A stretch of DNA of 64,000 bases from Legionellaceae bacterium UBA6148 (GCA_002423125.1 DIUW01000010.1:1-64000), one strand, 5' to 3'. Shown: positions 1 to 9,479, counted from the first letter of the stretch. Made by a program: numbers and translations. The notes: generated by a model not told the origin, from the sequence alone.

Positions 1-21
1 TAGATGGGGTTTATTAAACGC

Positions 22-3000
22 TTACTGAATGAGGGGTGAGCTCCCTGGTGGACTACGCACGCCCTCTGTAAAAGTCCCGATCGTTTCTTTCCAATTATTC
101 CAATTATTAAAGAATGTTGGCGATCGTCGAAGTGGTGATTGCGTGGCGTTCTCTAGAGATGGATATTCCTGAAGAGCCTCCGCGGAATCAACATCCGAAC
201 GAGAACCACTCCGGGAAGACATACGACGAGGATCATTTGGGCGCACTACCGGAGGCACCTCGTTTGCCCCTCGCCAGTTTTTGGCAAATGCCCTAAATGC
301 ATACACTAATGCGTACAACACTGAGGCCACTATCCCCAAAACAATTATCCACGGCGGATCTGAATAATGTCCCTTCGCATCGACCTCCAAAAACGGATTC
401 ATTGGATAATCAACCGCTTTTTGTCCTTTTGAAAGACCTGAAAAAAATGATCGTACCCACTCAAGCACTTCTTGAGTGCACTTCTGCGTTAAAGAATCAA
501 ATGCCATACTTTTATAAATTGCATCGAATTCATTATTAGCAGGGAGAGTTTTCTCCGCCTGTCGATTTGCCTTATAATCTTTGATGTATGCCCACAAATC
601 GGTATATGCTGGATCTTTTTTGATTCCCTTTGATTTCGTGAACGCCTCAATTTGCTTTAAATCAACCGATCGCGTTATCTCTCCTTCTGTTGTATAGCGC
701 TCGAATAATTTAAAGATCCCCTCATCCTTATGGACAAGTTTTTGATTATAGTGGTGCTCATTTGTTCCGTAGCCGACTTGAATCGCTTGGCTCGTCTTAA
801 TAAATACGACTTTACCCGATTTAATGATCTCTTGTTGTTGAGAAGGAGTGGGGTCTGAGAGCATCACCGTTACAGCACTCTTTTTGTCTTCATTTTTCTC
901 CGAATGTTGATATTTGGCATAGATTGAATCAAAAACACATGCCATGATTCCCAAAAATCCCAATACAAATCCTGCAATAATCCATGCAGGAGGAAATGCC
1001 GTCATTGCTATCGCACAGAATCCGGCTACAGCAAATTCCACACTGCAGATTGCACTATAAAAATATAAACCGGATCGCAACCCCGAAAGCAAAGCACGAT
1101 AATAGGAAAATTCGGCAACTGATTTTAGCTCCTCTTTTTTTTCTCTGTGTTTCGGAATAAGATGTTTCGCCAGTTTTGCAAGTAAATTATCGACCTGGTC
1201 GTGAGCATCCTGATTGTTACACTCAGAGAACACTTCCTCTATCTCTTTTTGCAATAATACTAATTCATCATTAAGGCGTGAACGAATGAACTCCTGCTGA
1301 AATTCATATTCCTCATAACAACGATTAATAACGCATAGGAGAGTAAACAGTGAACAACAAGCGAGCATGGCTCCTAAAAGAGGTGGGCACAGTACAACCA
1401 GTCCAACCGCCGCCATATACGTGTAAAGACCATCAACCAATCCACCAAAAAATGCAGACGACATCCTCAAGCAAGCTGACGGCAAAAATTGCTTTTCTTG
1501 ATGCTTGTGCTTTGTTAATGATGTAATCTTTTTTAACTGTTTTACTGAAAGCGCATGCATGGAGCCGTTCGTTGCTCGTGAGTGATTTGTTAACATTTTC
1601 CTTGCAAAATACTCATTAATTTTTTCGTGATCTTTGGTTTGAAGATACGATCCTGATTGATATTGACGGATCAACTGCAGGATTGATTCATCGGTTATCC
1701 CTTCTTCTTCATACACTCCTGTCTCGTTACAAAAACCAAACTTATACACTCCACCGACATGAATGATCAAAATTTCTTTTAAATCCAATACCTTTTCTTC
1801 TTCACTCTTATCAGGTACTGAAGACGTAACCCTCACACGACAACTCTCTGTTATCGTTTTGTCATAATCATCTAATTTGTCAGCATCAATGGATAATTGC
1901 TTCCACGTGGTTGTTAGGGTGTGGGTATGCTTGGACTTAGTGAGCGACGTAATTTCCTTTAACTCTTGTGCGGATAGATCACGAGGAACGTTTGTTGTGT
2001 ATATTTTTGAGTCGTATTTCCGTAACGTATCATCCTCTCCATATAATGGTATCCATGTGTTGGTCTTTTTATGAAGATAATACAGCTGGTTGATTCCTTT
2101 TTTCTCGTTGATGACGCGCACATAACCCGCCTCGAAATCACCTAATGGAATTTTTGACACATCATAGGGTAATTCCGACAATAGGAGAGAACAGCATTTA
2201 TTTTTTTGAGCGAACAATAGACCATCAGGCTCATTATTTTCACCTATAACGCGAACGTATCCGAAATCATAGGGCCCTAAATCGATATTTGATCCATCGT
2301 CATTCGGCCATGTAGTCATCACCGTCGAACACCCACTCCCCATATCAGCACTGATAGTATGTCGATAGAACGCTTTATTTGGGTTTGAAATATGGCCTTT
2401 TTGAGCGATTTGAAAATGAATAGCGTCAAAATAGCCTTCCTTAGAAAGATCTTTAAACGTAAGAGGTATGGGTTTATTTTGATGATCAAACCGTTTTTGA
2501 TAAAGCAATTCGTTAGCAAGATCGATTGTTCCACGCTGCAACGTATTAAAAGGATCATAAACTTTATATTCAAGCACATTCTCTTTTTCATTTATCGCAA
2601 TCGCTATTTGCTTTGGTCCAATAGCGCGAATAAGGCCGCTCGGCATCTCACACAATTCATAATCGCTATCGATACCTAAATTTTGCGCCATCACGAGGAG
2701 ATTTTTATTCTTTTTTTGATATTTTTTTCGTGGATCCGTGACCTGACTTCGATACCAGACGCGATTCGTAGCGGCAATCAAACCCAATAGCAGACCAACG
2801 GGCAAAAACGCAAATTGAAAATCAACACCGAGCAATAAAGCGATTTGAATGACGCTACGAACACCTTTATAAGCAAATTTCAAGCCCTTGAAAAAATCGC
2901 GCAAATAAGGCCAAAGCCAAGCGATCACGGCCTTCATTTTATTTTTATCATCCTCGTCATACACATTACCAATATACGATAACGTCATGATAAAGGCGGC

Positions 3001-3312
3001 CTCAAACATCACTCCAAGAAAGGTAAGAGGTGAGGACATCCATTCGTGCATCGTATCCGATGACGAAGTTCCTGGAGGACAAGCAAGATCAAAATAACAT
3101 TTGAATGTACTGTAAGAAATAATTAGACCATCAAAGGCGCCAAAAAGGGCTCTGACATAGACAATATCCTTCCAAAGATATTCGGCATTTTCTTTGGAGA
3201 ATAGCTTGTTACAAAACTTATGAACACCTACAAAGGCGCCGCCATCGTCAGTTGATGGATTCGTCTCTGTACTTGCATCTTCGTTATCAGCATCGGACAT
3301 TATGCGTTTCAC
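22..3312 (-). CDS. Large multi-pass membrane protein of unknown function with internal repeats
   Basis: I do not recognise a named family. The 1096 residues contain hydrophobic blocks at about 50-115, 150-185, 615-665, 738-795 and 985-1010, separated by soluble charged regions. Three blocks open alike (YVRALFGAFDGL near 52, SSAFFGGLVDGLY near 618, YYRALLSGLRSGLY near 737), which suggests duplicated membrane modules. A GYVRVI segment occurs twice about 45 residues apart (351 and 397). The motif LK-ITSLTK-KH occurs near 451 and 593, with a weaker LKQIEAFTKSKG near 885. The tail from about 1025 is Ser/Arg/Pro-rich and looks disordered. The start used is GTG at 3312; an ATG at 3300 is equally possible and neither has a clear ribosome binding site. 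The gene is monocistronic here. Such proteins are common in intracellular Legionellales and some are secretion substrates, but nothing in this sequence proves secretion. Confidence 0.8.
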   Translation of the reverse strand: MKRIMSDADNEDASTETNPSTDDGGAFVGVHKFCNKLFSKENAEYLWKDIVYVRALFGAFDGLIISYSTFKCYFDLACPPGTSSSDTMHEWMSSPLTFLGVMFEAAFIMTLSYIGNVYDEDDKNKMKAVIAWLWPYLRDFFKGLKFAYKGVRSVIQIALLLGVDFQFAFLPVGLLLGLIAATNRVWYRSQVTDPRKKYQKKNKNLLVMAQNLGIDSDYELCEMPSGLIRAIGPKQIAIAINEKENVLEYKVYDPFNTLQRGTIDLANELLYQKRFDHQNKPIPLTFKDLSKEGYFDAIHFQIAQKGHISNPNKAFYRHTISADMGSGCSTVMTTWPNDDGSNIDLGPYDFGYVRVIGENNEPDGLLFAQKNKCCSLLLSELPYDVSKIPLGDFEAGYVRVINEKKGINQLYYLHKKTNTWIPLYGEDDTLRKYDSKIYTTNVPRDLSAQELKEITSLTKSKHTHTLTTTWKQLSIDADKLDDYDKTITESCRVRVTSSVPDKSEEEKVLDLKEILIIHVGGVYKFGFCNETGVYEEEGITDESILQLIRQYQSGSYLQTKDHEKINEYFARKMLTNHSRATNGSMHALSVKQLKKITSLTKHKHQEKQFLPSACLRMSSAFFGGLVDGLYTYMAAVGLVVLCPPLLGAMLACCSLFTLLCVINRCYEEYEFQQEFIRSRLNDELVLLQKEIEEVFSECNNQDAHDQVDNLLAKLAKHLIPKHREKKEELKSVAEFSYYRALLSGLRSGLYFYSAICSVEFAVAGFCAIAMTAFPPAWIIAGFVLGFLGIMACVFDSIYAKYQHSEKNEDKKSAVTVMLSDPTPSQQQEIIKSGKVVFIKTSQAIQVGYGTNEHHYNQKLVHKDEGIFKLFERYTTEGEITRSVDLKQIEAFTKSKGIKKDPAYTDLWAYIKDYKANRQAEKTLPANNEFDAIYKSMAFDSLTQKCTQEVLEWVRSFFSGLSKGQKAVDYPMNPFLEVDAKGHYSDPPWIIVLGIVASVLYALVYAFRAFAKNWRGANEVPPVVRPNDPRRMSSRSGSRSDVDSAEALQEYPSLENATQSPLRRSPTFFNNWNNWKETIGTFTEGVRSPPGSSPLIQ

Positions 3313-3917
3313 AGAGAGTGAATTAGTTGCGTTGCATTCTACCCTACCTTAGCGAAAAAGACAAGGATTATTGCAACTTGATTTATTTTGGCCCAAAAAA
3401 AATCCAAAAGTTACCTATCGAATCAAAGTGCCGCTATAAATAGCGTTAAAAATGGAAATTCAAAACACCAAATATAATTTCAATTGCAATAAGAGCAATA
3501 ATAATCACTTCAAGATTATGCGCGTGACGATTTTCTAAATAGCCATTAAACGGAAACATATCCTATATTTACCGTTTTATAATGTTGGTCAACTCGAGAC
3601 AAATCAATGCTATTCGCAATACAATAACTAAGGCACTCCATGATATAGACTCGAAAATTAAGTTATGGAATACAGAAAGGGCCAATCGGTGTGTCGCCAA
3701 TTGACCCAGTGGAATGACACATAGCAAGTCCAACCTCGCAGGCTAAACTATCTCACAACTACACCATACGTGTCAAGGCACCCGAACTGATTCAACATCT
3801 AAATGTCGTCTTTGCGAACGCAGTGAAGCAACCCAGAGTTTAAAGCACGGAACCCTAGATTGCTTCACTGCGTTCGCAAAGACAGCGTTTTTTTTTCATG
3901 AGGTAGCCCTAACTGAT
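3313..3917. other. Non-coding stretch between two unknown genes
   Basis: About 600 AT-rich bases with no convincing reading frame. The only clear structure is a long inverted repeat near its right end (listed separately), flanked by an 11-base direct repeat. I see no tRNA, riboswitch or strong promoter here. The left part must contain the promoter of the large minus-strand membrane protein gene. Confidence 0.6.
3808..3883. repeat. Perfect 24-bp inverted repeat with 28-base loop, followed by T-run
   Basis: The arms 3808-3831 and 3860-3883 are perfect reverse complements over 24 bases (core gcgaacgcagtgaagcaa). Nine T residues follow at 3888-3896 on the plus strand, so it could stop transcription coming from the left. 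AACTGATTCAA is directly repeated on both sides (3785-3795 and 3910-3920), as if the hairpin had been inserted or copied in. It resembles dispersed palindromic elements of other bacteria; no second copy is present in this window. Confidence 0.7.
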
Positions 3918-4640
3918 TCAAGGCTTCTTCGACGATCCTCCTGATGTATGCGCATGCCGGAAAATATCCCGCGGCGCTTCAGGAGGATATCCCAGCCCTT
4001 TGTCGGCGAGTCGCTTGATCGTTAACAAATATTGCTCGCCCCATTCGCCGGGTTCAAAGTTGGTAACAACAACGTTGTAACTCAGATTAATGATCGACTC
4101 AAATGCTTTTCGTTGCCCAAGTACAAACCCCGCGAATGCAACTTGTACTTCGGTATCCGTGCTAACGCCTCCGGATTTTAAACGCTCGATAAACAAATAA
4201 ATGATTTTTTCAATGGTATAGAAAAGCTTGCACATCGACATCCCAGCAGAAGCCATATTCTCGGCTTTAGAGGCCGCCATCTTAAATCCATAATCATGAA
4301 TGGGATAAACAAACTCCAAACCAGTGCCGTCGATTAAAGGATCGGGAGGAATAATGATCGCAGGCGCAATGGCGTCAATGACTGGCGAAATGACGTAAAG
4401 CTCGAAACTCGCCCATCTCCACTCAATGCAATAGGTCATTTCAGCCGTTTCGATAAGACGACTGGCTTCTTCTAGAGGATCAAGATCGTCCATTAAATCC
4501 CCAACTGAAGATTCCGGATTGTTCAGATTATCAACCAATGCAATTACCTTATTAGTTTCCGATGAATATATGTAGTCTAAATCTGGCTCACGTAAAACAC
4601 AACTGCTGATGTACTGCATCGTGAGCAAGGACTCTGACAC
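3918..4640 (-). CDS. Hypothetical protein downstream of feoC
   Basis: A 240-residue protein I cannot assign. It is rich in Ala, Ile and Glu, with an acidic helical N-terminal third (about 30-75), a proline-rich hydrophobic stretch (about 88-110, containing IIIPPDPLIDGTG) and a helical C-terminal half; the end is short and Ser/Lys-rich. There is no signal peptide or obvious transmembrane helix. The GTG start at 4640 lies inside feoC, overlapping it by 64 bases in another frame; an ATG seven codons later still lies inside feoC. The tight overlap suggests it is read from the feo transcript, but that does not show a role in iron transport. Confidence 0.65.
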   Translation of the reverse strand: MSESLLTMQYISSCVLREPDLDYIYSSETNKVIALVDNLNNPESSVGDLMDDLDPLEEASRLIETAEMTYCIEWRWASFELYVISPVIDAIAPAIIIPPDPLIDGTGLEFVYPIHDYGFKMAASKAENMASAGMSMCKLFYTIEKIIYLFIERLKSGGVSTDTEVQVAFAGFVLGQRKAFESIINLSYNVVVTNFEPGEWGEQYLLTIKRLADKGLGYPPEAPRDIFRHAHTSGGSSKKP

Positions 4641-4795
4641 GCTTTCTTCTCTTGATGGGGTAAAATAATCCCTTTACGCATCCAAAGGTCGAGCATGGGT
4701 TGAAGGGCAGATTCGTCCACACGAAATTCACGCGTTAATTGCTGAATACTAACAACCCGCTCACGCTGAATGTAATCACGAAGTTGCAATAACAT
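4577..4795 (-). CDS. feoC: FeoC-like small regulatory protein
   Basis: The 72-residue product begins with a winged-helix type segment (LLQLRDYIQRERVVSIQQLTREF at the start, about 2-45) and ends in a cysteine cluster, CQSPCSRC at about 53-60, as in FeoC proteins of enterobacteria. FeoC stabilises FeoB or acts as a small transcriptional regulator, possibly sensing through an iron-sulphur cluster; this is family knowledge. Its first codons overlap the end of feoB by 20 bases, so it is translationally coupled. The last part overlaps the start of the unknown downstream gene. Family assignment rests on size, position, fold and the Cys cluster; overall sequence similarity is modest. Confidence 0.75.
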   Translation of the reverse strand: MLLQLRDYIQRERVVSIQQLTREFRVDESALQPMLDLWMRKGIILPHQEKKACQSPCSRCSTSAVVFYVSQI

Positions 4796-7001
4796 AGCCC
4801 CTCCTTGATTGACGAAGCAATTTACCCATCCATGAAACAGTCATCAACAATGCCAATGCTATCGATACAACCCAAAGCAACGTTTGAATTGGATGCACCA
4901 TTACGGTCGCTAGTTGATAAAAACCAACAGAGACACTATACGCTAACACGAGCGACCAGGTAATTGAAAACCACATAAACTTTCGACCAGCCTCCTGCCG
5001 AATCACCGCCATTGTGGAAACACAAGGAATATATAATAAAATGAAAAGAAGATACGCATAAGCACCAATTTTGCCATCAAAATGCCGAGACATAATATCA
5101 GCCACCGGAGAGGGCAATCGGACGTCTGAAATATTAGCGGACAGTGGATGAATAAGGGCTTGACCAAGGCTGGCTAGATTCTGTGGAATCGACATCACCG
5201 CCGTGTGCATTGAAACTAAAAAATTAAATTCAGCTGCAGCCTGTTGTCCAAAATGGCCAACTTGCGAATATAACGTATGCAAAGTCCCTACCACCACCTC
5301 CTTGGCGAGCATCCCTGTTAACAGCCCCATGGTTGCAGGCCAGTTGTCTTGATGCAATCCCATAGGGGAAAACAATGGCGTAATCCATTGCCCAAATAAA
5401 GATAAAACGGAATCCCCCCCGTGCTCAAGAGTCAATACATTAAACCCTCCTAACAAGACACAAATGGGAATAATTAATTTACCCGCGCGCACAATAAAGT
5501 AGCGCAATCGCATTGACATTTCTTTCATCAAGCGAGAAAGCGAGGGTTTGTGGTAAGCCGGTAATTCCAAAAGTAATGGCGATGCGCTCCCTTGAAACAC
5601 GGTTTTTCGCAATAAAAGTCCCGTTAAAACAGCCATTAAAATGCCAATTAAGTACAACGAAAATACAATGTTATGGCCGCCGACAGGAAAAAAAGTCGCG
5701 ACGAATACCGCGTAGATGGCCAACCGTGCACTGCATGACATAAAAGGACTCATCAGGACCGTTAATAACCTATCGCGCTCAGAGTCTAACGTGCGTGCAG
5801 CCATAATCGCCGGCACATTACATCCAAATCCAACAATCATTGGCACAAATGATTTTCCTGGCAGACCTAAACGCCGCATCACTTTATCAACAACGAAGGC
5901 AGCGCGCGCCATATAACCTGACGTTTCAAGCAAGGCTAAAAAGAAAAACATCGAGGCGATTACCGGAATAAACGTGAGCGTTGTATTGATCCCTTTACCG
6001 ACACCATTCGCTATCAATGCAATCAGCCAATCCGGTGCATGTACCGCTTGCAGCAACGCGGCACTGCCTTGAACAAACAGGGCATCACTGCTGATATCAA
6101 AAAAATCTTGTAATGATCCGCCTAGGTTGATGGCGAAGAAAAACATTAAATACATAACACCAAAAAATATAGGCAACGCCCAAAATCGATGTAACACAAC
6201 TCGATCAATTTTAGCAGTCAAATGCTCACTCGCATCGGATCGTTTTTTCTGCACTAGCAGCGCGAGTTGATGCACGGATTGATAACGCGCATCGGCCATC
6301 AATACATCGGAATCATCCGGCAGAAATGGCGTAGAAACCGAGGTTTCAATTGCTAATATATCGCCTTCGAGCAAGCGGTTTGCCCAATAAAATGCACGTT
6401 GCGATGAGTAAATCCCCTCCATCACCCATTGCTTTTGTAACGTCATTATCACGTCACGTAAAGGGGCTGATAATGGCAAAGGAAAACGTTTGGGTGTGGA
6501 TGTGGTGGTGGTATTCAAAACCGCTTGTTTTATTTCAAGGATCCCTTGATTCCGATGCGCTTGCATGGGCACAACAGCACAACCCAATGCCTCAGATAAT
6601 GCATTTGTATCAATGATAATACCGCGTTGCGTGGCAATATCGGTCATGTTGAGCGCAATAATGACGGGTTTACCTAACTCCAATAACTGGGTCGTTAAAT
6701 AAAGATGGCGCTCCAATTGGCATGCATCGATAACGTTAATTATCACATCCACGTCATCACCAACCACTGAGAGGGCAGTAATTTTCTCATCCATGCTTGA
6801 ATCGTGATGCAATACCGTTAGTGAGTATAAACCTGGAAGATCAGTCAACTGAATCGTTTGTTTGTCAGTGCAAAAAGAGCCCGTTTTTTTTTCAACAGTC
6901 ACCCCTGGCCAATTCCCTACTCGCTGAGTCTCTCCCGTCAACGCATTAAATAATGTTGTTTTCCCACAGTTTGGATTCCCAACTAACATCACTTGCGTCA
7001 T
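4776..7001 (-). CDS. feoB: Ferrous iron transporter FeoB
   Basis: Inner-membrane Fe(II) importer with an N-terminal cytosolic GTPase. From the ATG at 7001 the G1 loop GNPNCGKT is at 8-15, the switch segment WPGVTVE at 31-37, G3 DLPG at 54-57 and G4 NMTD at 118-121. The C-terminal half is a string of transmembrane helices with the conserved Gate regions (for example around the GFGCNVPAIMAARTL segment). Length, about 741 residues, fits the family. An in-frame ATG at 7013 is possible, but the one at 7001 has a GGGAG ribosome binding site and forms the classical ATGA overlap with feoA. It is the core gene of a feoABC operon. Confidence 0.96.
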   Translation of the reverse strand: MTQVMLVGNPNCGKTTLFNALTGETQRVGNWPGVTVEKKTGSFCTDKQTIQLTDLPGLYSLTVLHHDSSMDEKITALSVVGDDVDVIINVIDACQLERHLYLTTQLLELGKPVIIALNMTDIATQRGIIIDTNALSEALGCAVVPMQAHRNQGILEIKQAVLNTTTTSTPKRFPLPLSAPLRDVIMTLQKQWVMEGIYSSQRAFYWANRLLEGDILAIETSVSTPFLPDDSDVLMADARYQSVHQLALLVQKKRSDASEHLTAKIDRVVLHRFWALPIFFGVMYLMFFFAINLGGSLQDFFDISSDALFVQGSAALLQAVHAPDWLIALIANGVGKGINTTLTFIPVIASMFFFLALLETSGYMARAAFVVDKVMRRLGLPGKSFVPMIVGFGCNVPAIMAARTLDSERDRLLTVLMSPFMSCSARLAIYAVFVATFFPVGGHNIVFSLYLIGILMAVLTGLLLRKTVFQGSASPLLLELPAYHKPSLSRLMKEMSMRLRYFIVRAGKLIIPICVLLGGFNVLTLEHGGDSVLSLFGQWITPLFSPMGLHQDNWPATMGLLTGMLAKEVVVGTLHTLYSQVGHFGQQAAAEFNFLVSMHTAVMSIPQNLASLGQALIHPLSANISDVRLPSPVADIMSRHFDGKIGAYAYLLFILLYIPCVSTMAVIRQEAGRKFMWFSITWSLVLAYSVSVGFYQLATVMVHPIQTLLWVVSIALALLMTVSWMGKLLRQSRRGYVIATS

Positions 7002-7237
7002 AACTGCTCCCATCGCAGATGACTCGCTTCGTCAAGGCGCAATGCTATCGATGAGCCACGCACTTCGACTTGGAGAGGACATCCAAGCGGCGCTACACGC
7101 ACAATTTGCATTTCAACGCCACGGGTCATGCCAAAAGATAATAATTTTCGACGATACAAAACATCCGTCAAACCGAAATCGACTAACCGAACCCGAAAAC
7201 CTGGCTTAAGATCAGCAGTAGTAAGCATCATTATCAT
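6998..7237 (-). CDS. feoA: FeoA, SH3-like accessory protein of Fe(II) uptake
   Basis: Small cytoplasmic protein of the FeoA (SH3-like barrel) family, needed for full FeoB activity. The core LKPGFRVRLVDFG, then RRKLLSFGMTRGVEM and VRVAPLGCPLQVEVRGSSIALRLDEA, is typical. The frame is open further upstream to 7276, but that part overlaps a Fur box and would be translated from promoter DNA, so the true start is one of the ATGs at 7237, 7231 or 7228. The gene ends in a 4-base ATGA overlap with feoB. Transcription is expected to rise under iron limitation. Confidence 0.92.
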   Translation of the reverse strand: MIMMLTTADLKPGFRVRLVDFGLTDVLYRRKLLSFGMTRGVEMQIVRVAPLGCPLQVEVRGSSIALRLDEASHLRWEQL

Positions 7238-7274
7238 CAAAGCAACAATAAAAATACAGTGTACCACAAATGAC

Positions 7275-7293
7275 ATCGAGAATCATTCTCATT
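7275..7293 (-). promoter_or_regulatory. Fur box upstream of feoABC
   Basis: The sequence contains the palindrome gagaatcattctc within atcgagaatcattctcatt, close to the classical 19-bp Fur consensus GATAATGATAATCATTATC. It lies about 40 bases upstream of the likely feoA start and overlaps the expected promoter, the normal arrangement for iron-repressed feo operons. Confidence 0.8.
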
Positions 7294-7307
7294 TTGGATA
7301 AAATCGA

Positions 7308-8378
7308 CTATTGGACGGTGTCGTTGCCATTATTAAAATAATCCACCGATTGCATTTCCTGTAATCGACTTCGTGTACGTTGAAAAGCAACGGACACTTC
7401 TCCTTCTAGATAAAGGCGGTCAATCGGTACCGCGGCTGACAGAATTAAACGGACACGGCGATCGTACATCACATCAATAAAATGCGTTAACAAAAGTGCT
7501 TTTACCGTATCATTAACCCCAAGAACAGGGATATCACTCACAAAAACCGTCGTAAACCGATTCGCAATTTCAAGATAGTCCAATTGACTACGAGGTAAAT
7601 TACAAATCACATCAAATTTAAACCATACCGCATGCTCTCGACGTTTTATTATCGGAATAATACGACCTTGTACCGATAAAGGCATTTGATCAACCGCCTC
7701 TCCAGACAACGCATCAAATTGAGCAACCATTAAGGATTGAGTTTGCTGATTCAACGGACAAAGATAAGCTTTGGCCTGCGGTGTACGTCCAAGCCGATAA
7801 TCACGCCGCTCAGTTAAATCAATCACCTCACAATGTTGTTTAATCAATTCAATGGTCGGTAAAAATCGCACTCGTTGTAAACCATCTGGGTACAAATCAT
7901 CTGGACGAGTATTTGAGGTCATCACCAACACCATGCCACGAGCAAACATCACTTTAGCAAGCTCCGTTAGCACCATGGCGGTAGCGACATCTTGAACTAA
8001 AAATTCATCTAAGCACAATAGGCGGGTTGTTTTAGCAAGCTGCTCAGCAATGAATTTCACAGGATCGGGGTGGCCTTGCATTTGACGTAACTGCGCATCG
8101 ATTTGCTGCATAAATTGATGAAAATGAAGCCGTAATTTATGACGATCATCAACATTTTGGTACAATAGGTCCATTAGAAACGTTTTTCCAGCCCCTACCG
8201 GACCGTACAAATACACCCCTTTGATGCTACTTTTTGCTCGACGTCCAAACCATAAATGGCGTCGTTTTTCCAGGGCGGTGGCAACATTTTGTAAGGACTC
8301 CAGCACATCTCGTTGAAGCTCGTCGTCATGAATGTCACCTCGTGCAATCGCCTCATCGTACTGATCCATCAACGGCAT
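7308..8378 (-). CDS. zapE: Cell division protein ZapE (AFG1-like ATPase)
   Basis: A 356-residue AFG1/ZapE family ATPase. Walker A GPVGAGKT is at 59-66, the family hallmark HFHQFM at 85-90, and Walker B LLCLDEF at about 120-126, followed by VQDVATAMVL. In E. coli ZapE associates with the Z-ring and is needed under low oxygen or heat; mitochondrial AFG1 helps protein quality control. The ATG at 8378 has an AAGG site and overlaps the end of the upstream hydrolase gene by 10 bases; a second ATG at 8369 forms a TGATG stop-start junction. It is therefore likely co-transcribed with the hydrolase. Confidence 0.94.
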   Translation of the reverse strand: MPLMDQYDEAIARGDIHDDELQRDVLESLQNVATALEKRRHLWFGRRAKSSIKGVYLYGPVGAGKTFLMDLLYQNVDDRHKLRLHFHQFMQQIDAQLRQMQGHPDPVKFIAEQLAKTTRLLCLDEFLVQDVATAMVLTELAKVMFARGMVLVMTSNTRPDDLYPDGLQRVRFLPTIELIKQHCEVIDLTERRDYRLGRTPQAKAYLCPLNQQTQSLMVAQFDALSGEAVDQMPLSVQGRIIPIIKRREHAVWFKFDVICNLPRSQLDYLEIANRFTTVFVSDIPVLGVNDTVKALLLTHFIDVMYDRRVRLILSAAVPIDRLYLEGEVSVAFQRTRSRLQEMQSVDYFNNGNDTVQ

Positions 8379-9028
8379 AACAAACCTTGAGTTTGAATGG
8401 TTTGAATTAATAAGGCTTTCAATTCAATTAATTTCCCATGAAAAAAATGACCCGTGTTGGCAAATTCTAACAACGTAATCGGTAACGATGCTTGCTTCAC
8501 AAAGGCTCGAACATTCTCGACCGGTACAACATCATCCTCATCACCTTGCACAATAACCCAAGTATCAGATATGGGTTGAAATTCCATATAATCGAAGTGA
8601 TGAACGGGAGGCGCTATCGAAATTAATAACGCATTGGGGCACTGCACTGCAGCAAGATACGTCACATAAGATCCAAACGAGAATCCTGCAAAGACAAGCC
8701 TCACACCTGGAAACGTTTGCTGACAAAGCGCGGCGAGTAATCGCATATCTTCAGCCTCCCCCACTCCCGCATCATACTGACCTTCAGACTCACCGACTCC
8801 ACGAAAATTAAACCGGATACTCGGAACACCCAACTCTTTGAATACACGCGCTAAAGTCGTCACGACTTTATTATTCATTGAGCCACCTTGCAACGAATGA
8901 GGGTGTCCGAGCAAGGCAATATAACGATTGTCTGAAGAGACAGGAACACTCAAGATCGCTTCAAGGCGACCTATTTCACCAGAGAAAACAAAAACATGCT
9001 CTCCGGGGGTATTGTATTGGTTCAACAT
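8369..9028 (-). CDS. Alpha/beta hydrolase (COG2945 type)
   Basis: A 219-residue single-domain alpha/beta hydrolase. GHPHSLQGGSMNNKVV at 41-56 is the family signature; the nucleophile elbow is GFSFGS (115-120, Ser117). The probable acid is in QGDEDDVVP and the His in TGHFFHGK. The RFNFRGVGESEG segment also fits. No signal peptide is seen, so it should be cytosolic. The natural substrate of this group is not established. The gene precedes zapE and overlaps it by 10 bases. Confidence 0.9.
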   Translation of the reverse strand: MLNQYNTPGEHVFVFSGEIGRLEAILSVPVSSDNRYIALLGHPHSLQGGSMNNKVVTTLARVFKELGVPSIRFNFRGVGESEGQYDAGVGEAEDMRLLAALCQQTFPGVRLVFAGFSFGSYVTYLAAVQCPNALLISIAPPVHHFDYMEFQPISDTWVIVQGDEDDVVPVENVRAFVKQASLPITLLEFANTGHFFHGKLIELKALLIQTIQTQGLLCR

Positions 9029-9068
9029 ATCATCCTGCCTCTACTTAATAAATGAACGAAATCGCTGC

Positions 9069-9479
9069 TTAAGAATTATCACTTAATGGGGGTTTTTTTC
9101 TCAAGACCTTGAGCTGACCCAATCGGGATTTTTCATCCAACATTTTTTGCGTGGATCGTCTTGAGCGCCGCTTCTTTTGACGTTTTATTTTTTCAATTTT
9201 TTGCTGCGCTTTTGTTTTTTCATCGCGCAATATTGAATGCAATTTTTCACAAAGCCGTTCTCTTGCAAAATAGCGATTATCTTCACGGCTTCTTGACTCC
9301 TGACACTTCACTTCGATACCAGATGACAAGTGTTTTAAATAGACTGTTGACGCAGTCTTATGCAATTTCTGCCCACCGCTACCACTGCCCAGGATAAACT
9401 TTTCAACGAGTGAAGCTTCATTGATATTAAGTTTTGCCATCCACTCGGCCAATTTATCCCATTTATCGTTGCTAATCAT
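9069..9479 (-). CDS. Small class I release-factor-like protein (GGQ domain)
   Basis: A 136-residue protein carrying only the peptidyl-tRNA hydrolysing domain of release factors: SGSGGQKLHKTAS holds the GGQ triplet at 35-37. No codon-recognition domain is present. The C-terminal third is very basic (KIEKIKRQKKRRSRRSTQK), a feature of ArfB/YaeJ and C12orf65-type ribosome rescue factors, where the tail inserts in the empty mRNA channel. A role in releasing stalled ribosomes is therefore likely but inferred. It could also be described simply as an RF-1 domain peptide chain release factor-like protein. Confidence 0.85.
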   Translation of the reverse strand: MISNDKWDKLAEWMAKLNINEASLVEKFILGSGSGGQKLHKTASTVYLKHLSSGIEVKCQESRSREDNRYFARERLCEKLHSILRDEKTKAQQKIEKIKRQKKRRSRRSTQKMLDEKSRLGQLKVLRKKPPLSDNS

